Below, piece by piece: positions 1 to 11,099 of a stretch of 64,000 nt of DNA. Numbering within the stretch: the first letter of the stretch is position 1; each line of letters begins with the position of its first letter. The position numbers and the translations under genes were made by a program. Origin of the DNA: Anodontia alba (lineage: Eukaryota > Mollusca > Bivalvia > Lucinida > Lucinidae); assembly GCA_964016985.1 (NCBI GenBank), contig OZ024827.1:80303835-80367834 (forward strand), written 5' to 3'. The notes under the pieces are model-generated. The model had not been told where the DNA came from and made no database searches. It was given only the letters and a program-made list of their open reading frames with translations.

Positions 1-2334
1 GAATGCTTATTCTAATGATGAAATCACCAAATAAAATTCCGTATGCGGATTTTATTTGGTGATTTCGTCATTAGAATGAGCATACCGATCATGTTATCTA
101 CACGACATCGTGCGATGAAAAAACATTTACTGAAAGAGAAATGATAAAAGCAAACTTAAACTGAAATGAAATGAAATAATTTAAATACACCACTAGAATA
201 AAAACAAATCGACATTCACCCATGCAGAACAAATCCGGAAAGAACAATCATATAAGCACACCCATAAAACAAAAGAAAATGAAGGGAAAATATTTCCGCC
301 CTGCTGCACAAGCCCAGTCTAGTGAGTGATGTGCAGAAACGTGCCTGATTCCTCACTGTTCGTACATTAAACTGAAACAGCCTACAGTAAAATCTCTCGC
401 CGGATGCACGAATGTAACAGCTAGTTAGGAGCTTCGCCGTTTACACATTCCCTACGTAAACTGCCCGGGCTTCTCAAAACATTCACTGTTCGCTTACCCG
501 CACCACTCTGACCATGAGGACATGCCACTTGAACAGTTACTTTCTTATTTGCTCACGGAATACGTCTGTATCTTCACTAATTGCACACGCCAAATCTGGT
601 GATGGATATCGTCCGATAGCTGAGGTGAAGATTCCTTTGGATCTTTGCAATTTGCACAGCTTTACTTTTCACGCATACCAAATGCAATCTGTGTAGCTGA
701 TCTGGACATTCATTGACACATTCATTTTTTTTTTTTTTTTTGTATATATCGATGTGGAGACAATTTGTCAGAACAGACCGTCCTTCAAACAGCTAAGGTC
801 TAGATAAACTGTGCGCTGAACAATCCGGTCATACAAGGTAAGTTGGTGGGAATGGGACACTGAATCTAAGTTTGCGGAGTGAGCATTGACTTTCTACCAA
901 GTCGTGATACGCGTATATGTATGTACAGGTATATGTATGTCTTCATGATATGATCGACAATTTGTTGAAAGTACTGTATTTTCAAAATTGACTCTTTGGA
1001 TGCCAAGGACATTTTCGCGAGAAATCGTACCCTTTCACATATGCGAACAAATGAAGCCTGAATCAGTAAGCGTAACTGCGCACTATTTATTGTTTATATT
1101 TACATTTGCCCATACTCTCGAAAACAGATAATGGGTTTTCTTGCAAACGGAGGAGGTCTTGATCAGACTGCATAAATGCCTTAAATTACAGTTGATATAT
1201 ATGTTCATAGTTACAATGTACGTCTTCTCTTGCAGTGACCACGACAGTTTGAATTATTGAAAGGGCGGTCATTAAAAGCACGTGCAGCATGAAATCGTGC
1301 CGATTTTACGTCTCATTGAGCCTGTTGTATGTTTATCTATTAGTTGTCACCTTTTCTACCTATTTCACAATAACCAATTGATTCTTAAAAAAGGACAGAT
1401 ACTGCAGCGAACGAAGACAGGTAATAATAATAATAATAATACCATAAACAATTTGTTCTAATATGCAGATGGATGACTCTTGCACGTAAATTTAATCATT
1501 CATTTGGAATTTCTTCATACGAAAACGTGCCTGATGCCGTACGTAAACAGTGAAAGACCGAACCAGAACGTAAACCGTCACCCTCTGTGATGATCAGGCA
1601 TCTGCTCTTCTTCAGGGGCATTCTGCCAAATGGAAATAATGGATGTACAAACAATAAACAGTTTTAAGATCCTGACAGGACAGCAGAGGTGTACATGTAC
1701 ACGCTGGTGTTGGTATTCCTTTCTTTGATATAAGACGAAGGCTAGTTTTGTGTTCAAACCATCAACAGCCTGTCAATTATTTTGGCTAACACTGATGGTA
1801 CACCCTGTAAATATGTGTATAAAGGGTAGCAATAGGACCCAGGGTGAAGTTGGCTATAAAACTAAGATTCAGAGTTCGTGGCGGTATTTGATCGTTTTCT
1901 TGTCCCGTTAATATTATTTCAATAATTTCTGGAAGCTGGCAATGGCTATGGCGATACTCTGTGCAACGAATTCAACAATACGCTCTTTTGTACTACATAG
2001 ACATTTATCAGCTTCATAGTAGTATGATTTCCAACATATGCAATCGAGCTGCATCTTTAAGACTGCGTTTTTTAGATTATCTGCTGAAGTATGCATCTAA
2101 CGGACCGGACAGCAGTGATTAGTGGCAACGTTTGCACGAGGTTTTCATGAAGGTTTCTCTTATTACATTGACTGGCGCATGCGCAATAATATTTCTAAAT
2201 ATTTCAACTGGGCGTGGGTTTTAAACAATAAATAACCAATGGAAACCTTTGTAAACTATATTCTCTGTCGGAGTACGCGTTGTTCTGCGGTCTAGAATAC
2301 TGATATATTGAGCATAGCACCCGGTGGTTGGGCG
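1..2334. repeat. 2.33 kb tandem repeat, copy 1
   Basis: Positions 4-2337 recur from 2338 onward with scattered substitutions and small indels; the offset is about 2,330-2,334 bases along the whole unit. The unit opens with a hairpin (about 4-86) and contains no long frame conserved between copies. A 60-residue frame at 514-696 is partly shared with 2841-3026, but with several substitutions and a shifted end, so I do not call it coding. I do not recognise the family. It could be a satellite or a tandem pair of a non-autonomous transposon. Confidence 0.85.
4..86. repeat. hairpin opening the 2.33 kb unit
   Basis: An inverted repeat with arms of roughly 35 bases; 'gatgaaatcaccaaataaaa' reads back as 'ttttatttggtgatttcgtc' after a short loop. 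The same hairpin starts the second unit (2338-2420), with compensating and non-compensating changes. It may mark the end of a transposable unit. Confidence 0.8.
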
Positions 2335-4227
2335 GTATGCTCATTTTAATGATGAAATCACCAAATAAAAGCCCGCATGCTGGTTTTATTTGGTGGTTTC
2401 GTCAATAGAATGAGCATACCGATCATTTTATCTACACGATATCGTGCGATAAAAAGCATTTACTGAAAGAGAAATGATGAAAGCAAACTTAATTTGAAAT
2501 GAAATAATTTAAATACACCACTAGAATAAAAATAATATCGGCATTCACCCATGCAGAACAAACCCGAACAGAACAATGATATAAGAACACCCATAAAACA
2601 AAAGAAAATGAAGGGAAAATATTTCCGCCCTGCTGCACACGCCCATTCTAGTGAGTGATGTGCAAACGTGCCTGGTTCCTCACTGTTCTCGCATAAAGAT
2701 GAAACAGACTACAGTAAAAACCCTCGCCGGATGCACGAATGTCACGACTAGTCAGGAGCTTCGCCATTTATACATTCCTTATGTAAACTGCCTGGGCTTC
2801 TCTAAACATTCACTGTTCGCTTACCCGCACCACACTGACCATGAGGACATGCCACTTGAACGGTAACTTTTTTATTTGCTCACGGAATACCTCTGGGTCT
2901 TCACTAATCGCACACGCCAAATCTGGTGATGGATATCGTCCGATAGCAGAGATGAAGACTCGTTTGGATCTTTGCTATTTGCACAGCTTTACTTTTCCGC
3001 ATACCAAATGCAATCTGTGTAGCTGATCTGGACATTCACCGACACACTCACTTTTTTTTGTATATCACAATGTGGAGACAATTTGTGCTTTGTCAGAATA
3101 GAGCGTCCTTGAAACAGCCAAGGTCTAGATAAACTGTGCGCTGAACAATCCGGTCATGCAAGGTTAAGTGGGTGGGGATGGGACACTGAATCAAAGTTTG
3201 CGGAGAGAGCAGGAGAGAGCAGTGACTTTCTACCAAGTCGTGATACGCGTATATGTATGTACAGATATATGAATGTCTTCATGATATGAGAAAGTACTGT
3301 ATTTTCAATATTGTCTCTATGGATGCCAAGATAGACATTTTCGCGAGAAATCGTACCCTTTCACATATTCAAACAAATGGAGCCTGAATCAGTAAGCGTA
3401 ATTGTGCACTCATTATTGTTTTAATTTACATTTTCCCATACTCTCGAAAACAGGTAATGGGTTTGCATGCAAACGGAGGAGGCCTTGATCAGGCTGCATA
3501 AATGCCTTTCATTACCGTTGATATGTGTTGATAGTTACAATGTACGTCTTCTCTTGCAGTGACCGCGACAGTTTGAATTATTAAAACGGCAGTCAATAAA
3601 AGCACGTGGAGCATGCAAATCATGCCGATATTACGTCTCATTGAGCCTGTTGCACGTTTATCTATTAGTTGTCACCTTTTCTATCTATTTCACAACGACC
3701 GAGTGATTGTTTAAAAAGGACAGATACTGCAGCGAACGAAGACAGATGATAATAATAACAATACTACTAATAATAATACCATAAACAGTTTTTTCTAATG
3801 AGCAGACGGATGACTCTTGCTGGTAAATTTAATCATTCATTTGGAATTTCTTTATACGAAAACATGCCTGATGCCGTACGTGAACAACGAAGGTACGAAC
3901 CAGAACGAGAACCGTCACCCTCTGTGATGATCAGGCATCTGCTCTTCTTCAGGTGCATTCTGCCAAATGGAAATAATGGAAGTACAAACAATAAACAGTT
4001 TTAAGACCCTGGCTGGACAGCAGAGGTGTGCAGGCTGGTGTTGGTGTTCCTTTCTTTGATATAAGACGAAGGCTAGTTTTGCGTTTTAACCATCAACAGC
4101 CTGTCATTTATTTTGGCTAACATTGTTGGTACACCCTGTAAATATGTGTATTAAGGGCAGCAATAGGACCCAGGGTGAAGTTGGCTAGCTGTGCAATTGC
4201 ATTAACATCTCCCCCCCAGCCCCACCA

Positions 4228-4251
4228 CCACCGCACACACACACACACACA

Positions 4252-4285
<34 letters not shown>
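4228..4285. repeat. (CA)n microsatellite
   Basis: About 25 CA dinucleotides with one interruption, inside the insertion in the second 2.33 kb unit. Confidence 0.95.
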
Positions 4286-4299
4286 ACCCTAGTGGTTGA

Positions 4300-4735
4300 T
4301 TCTTCTGACCGGTCTAAGGCGGTGGTCCCGGTGTTGGTCTTACGCTTTGTTGTTTTGTGGATGATTCTTCGAAACGATTTGTTTTGAAAAAAAGGTAAGA
4401 AAAAAGTCCAGGTAGTGCCACAATCACAAACCGCAGCCCTTCCCAGACATCAAGAGGAAAAGGAAACCGACAAACCCAAAACAAGCACAAATCGATTAAA
4501 CGTGCGAAAAGCACTAAGATAAGTCTTGCATTGTGTTATTTTGTTCTTGTGTTTTTCAATCCCTTTAGCATTGCGATTACCTCGCTTGGTGAAGAGAGAG
4601 CGAAGTTTTTTTTTTCGACTTGCCCTTGTTTGGGTTTGTCTGTTTCCTCTTCCTCTTTGTGTCGAGGAAGGACTGCGGTTTTAATTGTGGCACTCCCTGG
4701 ACTTAACTCTTACCTTTTTCTACTAGTGGGCTGTA
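4300..4735 (+). repeat. ~305 bp dispersed repeat, internally inverted copy
   Basis: The 5' part of the repeat (from 'gaccggtctaaggcggtggt', about 4307-4386) is on the plus strand, the next block (about 4387-4522, 'ggtaagaaaaaagtccaggt') is the 3' part on the minus strand, and the remainder (about 4523-4735) is plus again. One copy therefore appears to sit inverted inside another. Full copies are at 6490-7103 and 55314-55632. No tRNA-like head is visible; the class is unknown. Confidence 0.7.
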
Positions 4736-5304
4736 ACACATGACACGGTTTTAACAGTTAAACACTATTAAAAAGGCTTAGTCAGATTTTACTTGTCGTT
4801 TCATTTTTTTTCCACACTACGCTTTTCTTGAGTGAAAGCAGATAGCAAGTTAAAAAAACTAAGATTCAGAGTTCGTGGTGGTATTTGATCGTTTTCTTGT
4901 CCCATTAATATTATTTCAATAATTTCTGGAAATTGGCAATGACTATGGCGATACTCTGTGCAACGAATTCAACAAAAAGCTCTTTTGTACTAAAAAGAAA
5001 TTTATCAGCTTCATAGTAGTTTGATTTTCAACATATGCAATCGAGCTGCATCTTTAAGACTACGTTGTTTAGATTATCTGCTGGAGTATGCATCTAACGG
5101 ACTGGACTGCAGTGATTATGAAGGTTTCTCTTATTGCATTGAATGGCGTAGGCGCAGTAATATTTCTAAACATTTCAACTGGGCGTGGGTTTAAAACAAT
5201 AAATAACCAATGGAAACCCTTGTAAACTATCTTTTCTGGCGGTGTACGCGTTGTTCTGTGGTCCAGAATACCTATATATTGAACATCTTAAAATCTTACC
5301 TACG

Positions 5305-5563
5305 ATGTGGAGACAATTTGTGCTTTGTCAGAAAAGAGCGTCCTTGAATCAGCTAAGGTCTAGATAAACTGTCCGCTGAACAATCCGGTCTGACAAGGTA
5401 AGTGGTTGGGGATGGGACACTGAGCCTAAGTTTGCGGAGTGAGCAGTGAATTTCTACCAAGTCTTGATACGCGTATATATATGTACAGGTCGATACACTC
5501 TTCATGATATGACCGACAACTTGTTGAAAGTACTGTATTTTCAACATTGACTCTATGGATGCC
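5305..5563. repeat. 2.33 kb repeat, third partial copy
   Basis: Matches copy 1 from 'gatgtggagacaatttgt' (about 751) to 'gatgccaa' (about 1011). It is cut on the right by the LINE relic that starts at about 5564, so this was the target of that insertion or a rearrangement joined them. Confidence 0.8.
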
Positions 5564-6489
5564 AATCGGGGATTTATTGAATTGGATCTCCGATTACTTA
5601 CATGACAGAAAACAAAGATATGTGATTAGATCTTGCATGTCAGATTTTAAAAGGGTCAACGCCGGAGTTCCTCAGGGATCAGTGTTAGGTCCCCTACTAT
5701 TTTAATATATGTAAATGATATTTCTGAATCCTTACTTAGTTTGACAAGATCGTTTGCAGACGACAGTCCCTTGTTCTATTCAGCATCAAGTTTTATAGAT
5801 ATTGAAGGGATTATAATTCATGATCTTCGATTACTTGTCGTATGGGCAAAGAAGTGGCTCATAAAATTCATTCCTCTGAAAACGGAAGGAATACTATTTA
5901 CTTTAGTTTATTTATTTATTTATTTATTTATTTTTGAACACTTTCCTAATTTAATCTTCAATGATACTCAAATTAAATTTGTTGAATATCATAAGCATTT
6001 AGGTTTAACTTTTAGCAGCAATGGCAAATGGCGTAAACACATAGATAATATCTTAAATAGTGCTGCTAAAGCAGTTGGCATTATGAGAAAGCTTAAATTT
6101 ACATTAAGCAGAATTGCATTAAATCAGATTTATATTTCTTATGGCTTACCAATAATAGAATGCTCATCAATAGTTTGGGACAACTGTTCCGATGAAGACG
6201 CTTATGCCCTAGAAAAGTTACAAAACGAAGCTGCTAGAATAGTTACTGGCTTGACAAGATCAGTTTCACTTGATAAGTTATATAGAGAATGTGGGTGGGT
6301 TGCGTTATCTGAACGCCGCAAGAATCCGAAACTATATTTATGTACAAAGCATTAAATGGACAAGTACCCTCTTATATAAGCGATATTATTCCCCCTCACA
6401 TACGAGAAACTACTAACTATTCATTAAGAAACCGAGATAACATCACTGTTCCATTTTACAGAATAGAACTATTTCGAAACTCTTGCATA
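5564..6489 (+). pseudogene. LINE reverse transcriptase relic, 5' part
   Basis: A 5'-truncated non-LTR retrotransposon reverse transcriptase. Frame 5568-5705 reads the palm motif GVPQGSVLGPLLF, then stops at a TAA that looks like a one-T loss in a T run. The next frame continues with the catalytic SFADDS box (about 5750-5767). A (TTTA)n stretch at about 5906-5935 has expanded within the coding sequence. After it come the thumb and connection regions (EYHKHLGLTFSSNGKWRKHI; LEKLQNEAARIVTGLT), another frame change near 6340, then YKALNGQVPSYI. It is interrupted at 6489 and resumes at 9589. The jockey/CR1-like group is likely; the exact clade is not determinable by eye. Inactive. Confidence 0.85.
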
Positions 6490-6794
6490 AAAAAAAGGGT
6501 AAGAGAAAAGTCCAGGGAGTGCCACAATCACAAACCGCAGCCCCTCCCAGACCCCAAGAGGAAGCGGAAACCGACAAATCCAAACAAGCACAAATCAAAC
6601 AAACGTACGAAAAGCACTAAGATTTGCTCTCTCTTCCCCAAGCGAGGTAATCGCAATACTAAAAAGACTGAAAAACACAAGAACAAAATGACACACGGAA
6701 AGACATACAACAAATCGCCTCGTAGAATAAACCACAAAGCAACAAAGAGTAAGACTAACACCGGGACCACCGCCTTAGAACGGCCAGTAGAGTA
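6490..6794 (-). repeat. ~305 bp dispersed repeat, tandem copy 1
   Basis: Runs from 'aaaaaaaagggtaagagaaa' to 'cttagaacggccagtagag'. It is followed head-to-tail by a near-identical second copy. Read on the minus strand it begins 'gaccgttctaaggcggtggt' and ends in 'cttacctttttttt'. It forms the left side of the insertion that splits the LINE relic. Confidence 0.8.
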
Positions 6795-7103
6795 AAAAAA
6801 AAGGTAAGCGAAAAGTCCAGGGAGTGCCACAATCACAAACAGCAGCCCTTCCCAGACCCCAAGAGGAAGAGGAAACCGACAAATCTAAACAAGCACAAAT
6901 CGAACAAACGTACGAAAAGCACTAAGATTAGCTCTCTCTTCCCCAAGCGAGGTAATCGCAATACTAAAAGGACTGAAAAACACAAGAACAAAATGACACA
7001 CGGAAAGGCATGCAACAAATCGCCTCGTAGAATAAACCACAAAGCAACAAAGAGTAAGACTAACACCGGGACCACCGCCTTAGAACGGTCAGTAGAGCAA
7101 ACC
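6795..7103 (-). repeat. ~305 bp dispersed repeat, tandem copy 2
   Basis: A second head-to-tail copy, differing from the first by a few substitutions. The short frames on both strands here are consequences of the repeat and are not genes. Confidence 0.8.
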
Positions 7104-7108
7104 ACTGG

Positions 7109-7249
7109 GGGGTTTAAAGCACTTTTAAAGCTAGCTAATTTCACTTTGAGTCCCGATGCTACTCTTAATACAGAAAAACATAAAAATTCGGTTCGCATAA
7201 AGGCTCCCAACTCAGTCAATGCATCAAAGCGAAAACATAAAAATCAAAT
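7109..7249 (+). repeat. ~140 bp direct repeat flanking the Penelope-like relic, left
   Basis: From 'ttaaagcacttttaaagc' to 'acataaaaatcaaat'. It recurs at 9449-9589 on the far side of the Penelope-like relic with a few differences. The pair brackets about 2.2 kb and could be a duplication made during or before insertion. Confidence 0.8.
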
Positions 7250-7368
7250 TAATCACTATAATAAACAAAGATGAGTACTCATGGCTAATTCTACTGTATA
7301 CCAGAGTAAATGAAAACCAATATTTGAACCACGGCGGGCCAAACCAAAGACATATCGTCAAGCCCCAA

Positions 7369-7908
7369 CCCACTGGTTAAAGTTTTACGAAGAGGCCGTC
7401 ATTGAGTCTGAGGCCCGAACCGCCGTCGTGCAATTAAAGAGTGAAGCATAGCCATCAACAATGATTGGTTTGACAACCAGGCATGCAGTCTGCCGCATAA
7501 TATCCAGGCTATAGCCAATTCTTTTATAACGGTTAATAAGTTTTCTGAATTGGTCCGAAAAGTTAGATTTACCTATAATTTTTCTAAATCTGTACACTAA
7601 GTCATCGTAAAATTTGGGTTCTGATATACCTTGTTGCAACCCACTGGTTAAAGTTTTACGAAGAGGCCGTCATTGAGTCTGAGGCCCGAACCGCCGTCGT
7701 GCAATTAAAGAGTGAAGCATAGCCATCAACAATGATTGGTTTGACAACCAGGCATGCAGTCTGCCGCATAATATCCAGGCTATAGCCAATTCTTTTATAA
7801 CGGTTAATAAGTTTTCTGAATTGGTCCGAAAAGTTAGATTTACCTACAATTTTTCTAAATCTGTACACTAAGTCATCGTAAAATTTGGGTTCTGATATAC
7901 CTTGTTGC
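7369..7908 (-). repeat. 268 bp tandem duplication of the Penelope-like 3' end
   Basis: 7369-7636 and 7637-7904 are near identical; one difference is 'cctataattt' versus 'cctacaattt'. The duplicated segment encodes the C-terminal part of the reverse-transcriptase protein and its stop region. Partial tandem copies are typical of Penelope-like insertions. Confidence 0.85.
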
Positions 7909-9336
7909 AGAAGTGTTTTCAGACTGACGCTATATTTTTCTAACAAGGCACTGTGTCTACGATAAAATTTTGAAAACGCCTTACGAAGTTTAAAATAACG
8001 ATAGCACTGCCTAAGAAGTTTGGCAGTAAGGGTAGTTAAAGTCATTAAGATTTGAAGAAGCTCTTGCGAATCTTATAAGTTGAGATATGTATACCCCATA
8101 TGAGGTACGCCGGGGGACATCGCCATCCAGAAAAGGGAAATTGACTATATGAAAATCAAAATCGCCACGTTTATTATAAATTTTGGGGGAAACTGTACCA
8201 TTAGATAAACACAGATTCAAATCCAAAAAAGGTGTCTCGGTATCAGAAGAATTTGCTCTATTTAATTGGAGTTCTGTAGGGTATATCCGGTCCACCATTT
8301 GGTCAAAGTAAATATTGTCAATATTTAATAAATCGTCAAGGTATCTTGAAGTTGAATTGAAAGCTTCAATAATGTCAGCCTGATTTTCACGTGAGAGAGA
8401 CTTCATGAAATCTCTCTCATAACAAAAAAGAAACAAATCTGCAACAAGAGGAGCACAATTAGTTCCCATCGGAATACCAATAGTTTGTCTATAAAGTTTA
8501 GTTCCAAATCTAATAAAAAATATTATCCAAAAGATAAACAAGGGCATCACAGACTTTTTGACACGAGCATAAATTGTGATTATCATACATCAGAAGTGAA
8601 AAAGCACATTCTTCGTTACAAGCCAAATATTGGGTATTCTCCCGAATAAACGTTCGGTTAATTAAATCAATAAGTTTATCTTTTATAAGATGATGAGGTA
8701 ACGTAGTATACAGTGTAGAAAAATCATATGTAGACAATTTAGAAGCCTGAAAGTTTTTTATCTAAATTTATTGAGAACATCATTAGAATTTTTAATTGAC
8801 CAAAAATAGTTAATTCCGTCCCTTTCGTTAACAGTATCATAGTATCTAATCCAATGCTTTCTAACAGCAGTAAGGCATGAAGTTAGCAGTTTGGACAAAA
8901 CAGTAGTCGTACAAGAACTAGAATTAGCAATGAAACGTGCTTTATAAGGTCGTTTATGAAGTTTCGGTAACCAATATAACGTAGGAAGTCTGTCTTGCTT
9001 TTCTTTAATAGTCACTGCAAACTTAGCAGTAATATCGATAGAATGGGTATTGACAATAGATCTGTCGTCAGTAGAAATCAGTTTATATGTTTTGGTACTA
9101 CCAAGTTCTTATTTTAGAGTATTGATATAATAAAGTCGTCACACAACAACAACATTATTAGCAGCTTTATCAGCTGGAGCCAAAACATACTTCCTATGAA
9201 ATTCTTGGATACCTTGTTTCAAATATCGAAAAGATATTTTAGGCTTAGGAGGGAGAAGACCAAGATCAAGGTTATTAGAGTAAAATAACACACGTTCATC
9301 AATGATCTTAAAAATCTTTAATTTCCAATTATTCAA
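7656..9336 (-). pseudogene. decayed Penelope-like element reverse transcriptase
   Basis: Read on the minus strand, the pieces occur in the order expected for a Penelope-like reverse transcriptase. First is an N-terminal block with KYVLAPADKAANNVVVV (9336-9139). Next is LPTLYWLPKLHKRPYKARFI (9015-8758). Then motif A, YDFSTLYTTLPH (8737-8510); motif B, QTIGIPMGTNCAP; the catalytic RYLDDLL; and TPFLDLNLCL (8586-8011). Last is a basic C-terminal region (8045-7656). At least three frame changes break it, so it cannot make a protein. No GIY-YIG nuclease is visible. The ADK, KLHK and LDDL motifs argue against an ordinary LINE. It lies antisense to, and inside, the LINE relic. Confidence 0.75.
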
Positions 9337-9448
9337 AGCATTAGACTCAACATGCTCTCGTTTATACCAACGCGTACAATAATCATTTAAAGCACTGGCA
9401 ATTGTTTCCCGACATTAAACCACCAGGGCAGGGGGGTGGGGGGGGGAG

Positions 9449-9588
9449 GTTAAAGCACTTTTACAGCTAGCTAACTTCACCGTGAGTCCCGATGCTACTC
9501 TTAATACAGAAATACATAAAAAAATCGGTTCGCATAAAGGCTCCCAACTCAGTCAATGCATCAAAGCGAAAACATAAAAATCAAATAC
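9449..9588 (+). repeat. ~140 bp direct repeat flanking the Penelope-like relic, right
   Basis: Second copy of the 7109-7249 segment. It ends directly at the point where the LINE relic resumes ('accgtcttctgtttcg'). Confidence 0.8.
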
Positions 9589-10150
9589 CGTCTTCTGTTT
9601 CGTTATGGAATAATCTAGATGAAAATATACGAAACAGTTCTTCATTCAGTTCTTTTAAGTATGAAATAAAACGTCAGAACTCGACAATCCACGGAGTACC
9701 GCAACATTATTCATATGGTGATAGATATTTATCTGTTATGCATGCAAGAATAATAAATGAATGCAGTAATTTGAATAGTGACTTGCATCAAAATTTTTTT
9801 CTCTAATTAACCTATTTTATAATTGCAACTTAGAATCAAGAATGCGGAGCATTACTTTTTTTGCTGCCCGAATTATTTAAACGAACGTACACGACTGTTT
9901 AATGAAACCCGCACTTTTCACCCTCTAAACCTGGATATCCTACTCTATGGCGTTGTCGAGATGTCTTTAGAGGTCAATATGTCTCTATTCAAATCTGTCC
10001 AGACATACGTAAAGAATACTGGTAGATTCTCTGGAAATCAATAAGTAGACAAATTACTACTCTACCGCTGATATCCTCCTGTGCCACAACCTGCACGTAC
10101 AGAGACACGCAATCCTATTTATTTATTTATTTATTCATTTACTTATTTAT
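9589..10150 (+). pseudogene. LINE reverse transcriptase relic, 3' part and tail
   Basis: Continues the protein broken at 6489: FRNSCI joins PSSVSLWNNLDENIRNSS. One frame change near 9806-9823 follows, then an AEHYFFCCPNYLNERTRLF block typical of the C-terminus of LINE reverse transcriptases. It ends near 10044 and is followed by a (TTTA)n-rich tail at about 10117-10155. Short tandem-repeat tails are usual for several non-LTR groups. Confidence 0.8.
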
Positions 10151-10740
10151 TTATTGAGTTTCATTCGAAAAGTACTGCATACTTTAATTATATTATTGAA
10201 TTTCTGGCAATGTCACATGGTTGTTGTTATGTGTTAAATTGTAGGGGGAGGGCCGTAACTAATGTTGAGAGAACTTGTGGCCCAACCCCATTGCATACAT
10301 GTATATTTTTCATGTAAAGTTGCAATAAAATATGTTTATACTATACTAGCTGGCAGCAATAACTGGCGATGTAAGTAAGATTTTAAGAAATTAAATTCTC
10401 ACAGATTTCAAGGCACTTTTACTTTGTTTTTCTTTTGTGGATATATTATCCTGTATGATGGACTTTGTCTGTTTTGATATAGTAAAATACCAATACAGCG
10501 GAAAGATGCCAAGAACAAGACAAGAGGCTAATATACAAGAGGAGGATAGCGAAAATATCGAGATCAGTTTGATTGAAACGCAATACGGAGAAAACACTGT
10601 CGCAGAGACGAACTTTAATGCATTAATGAAAAACATGGAGCAAATCCCAGTTAAGCTGACAGCAATAACTGACGATGTTGGAAAGATTTTAAGAAATTAA
10701 ATTTGCATAGATTTCGAGGCACTTTCACTTTTTTTATGGA
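10151..10740. other. anonymous DNA with a ~70 bp direct duplication
   Basis: 'gattttaagaaattaaatt' plus flanks occurs at about 10362-10428 and about 10667-10735. Between them lies an 87-codon plus-strand frame (10437-10700) without a recognisable domain. The frame could be a fragment of a retroelement first ORF, but nothing in it settles this. Confidence 0.4.
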
Positions 10741-10761
10741 TATATATATACACACACACAC

Positions 10762-10842
<81 letters not shown>
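10741..10842. repeat. (TA)n microsatellite with short (CA)n
   Basis: About 100 bases of near-pure TA with a CA patch at 10751-10763. Confidence 0.95.
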
Positions 10843-10844
<2 letters not shown>

Positions 10845-11040
10845 GAATGCGACAATTTACTAGAATGCCTTTCTTTTAATCCAAAGGAGTTAAATCATAC
10901 GAAGCATTTTGCGAATATCAAGAAAGATAATAAGAACGGCTGGCTGATGACAACCACAGCTGCACAGTTTTGTCTCCCTTACTACAGACAAGTGCTCTTG
11001 CATTACATATGAGCCACAGCGTTAGAAAATGAAGGTAGAC
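10845..11040. repeat. dispersed repeat next to a microsatellite
   Basis: 'gttaaatcatacgaagcatt' and the following 'catatgagccaca' region recur at about 33398-33515. In both places a simple repeat lies just upstream (TA here, ATT there), which suggests the simple repeat is part of the element. Confidence 0.6.
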
Positions 11041-11099
11041 GGAAAAAGGAGCACTGCTGCAGGGTTCATGAATATTTAAGAGGTCCGCCCTTCTTTTTT

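Larger units (their letters stand above)
2335..5280. repeat. 2.33 kb tandem repeat, copy 2, interrupted
   Basis: Follows copy 1 from hairpin 2338-2420 to about 4188, is interrupted by about 670 bases of foreign sequence (4189-4857), then resumes at 'actaagattcagagttcgtg' (4859; copy 1 at 1861) and runs to about 5280. The interruption holds a CA microsatellite and rearranged pieces of the ~305 bp repeat. Confidence 0.8.

Noticed and set aside
514..696. 60-residue frame in the 2.33 kb repeat as a conserved small protein
   Set aside because: The second copy (2841-3026) keeps the frame but with several replacements and a shifted end; two related copies are not enough to show selection.
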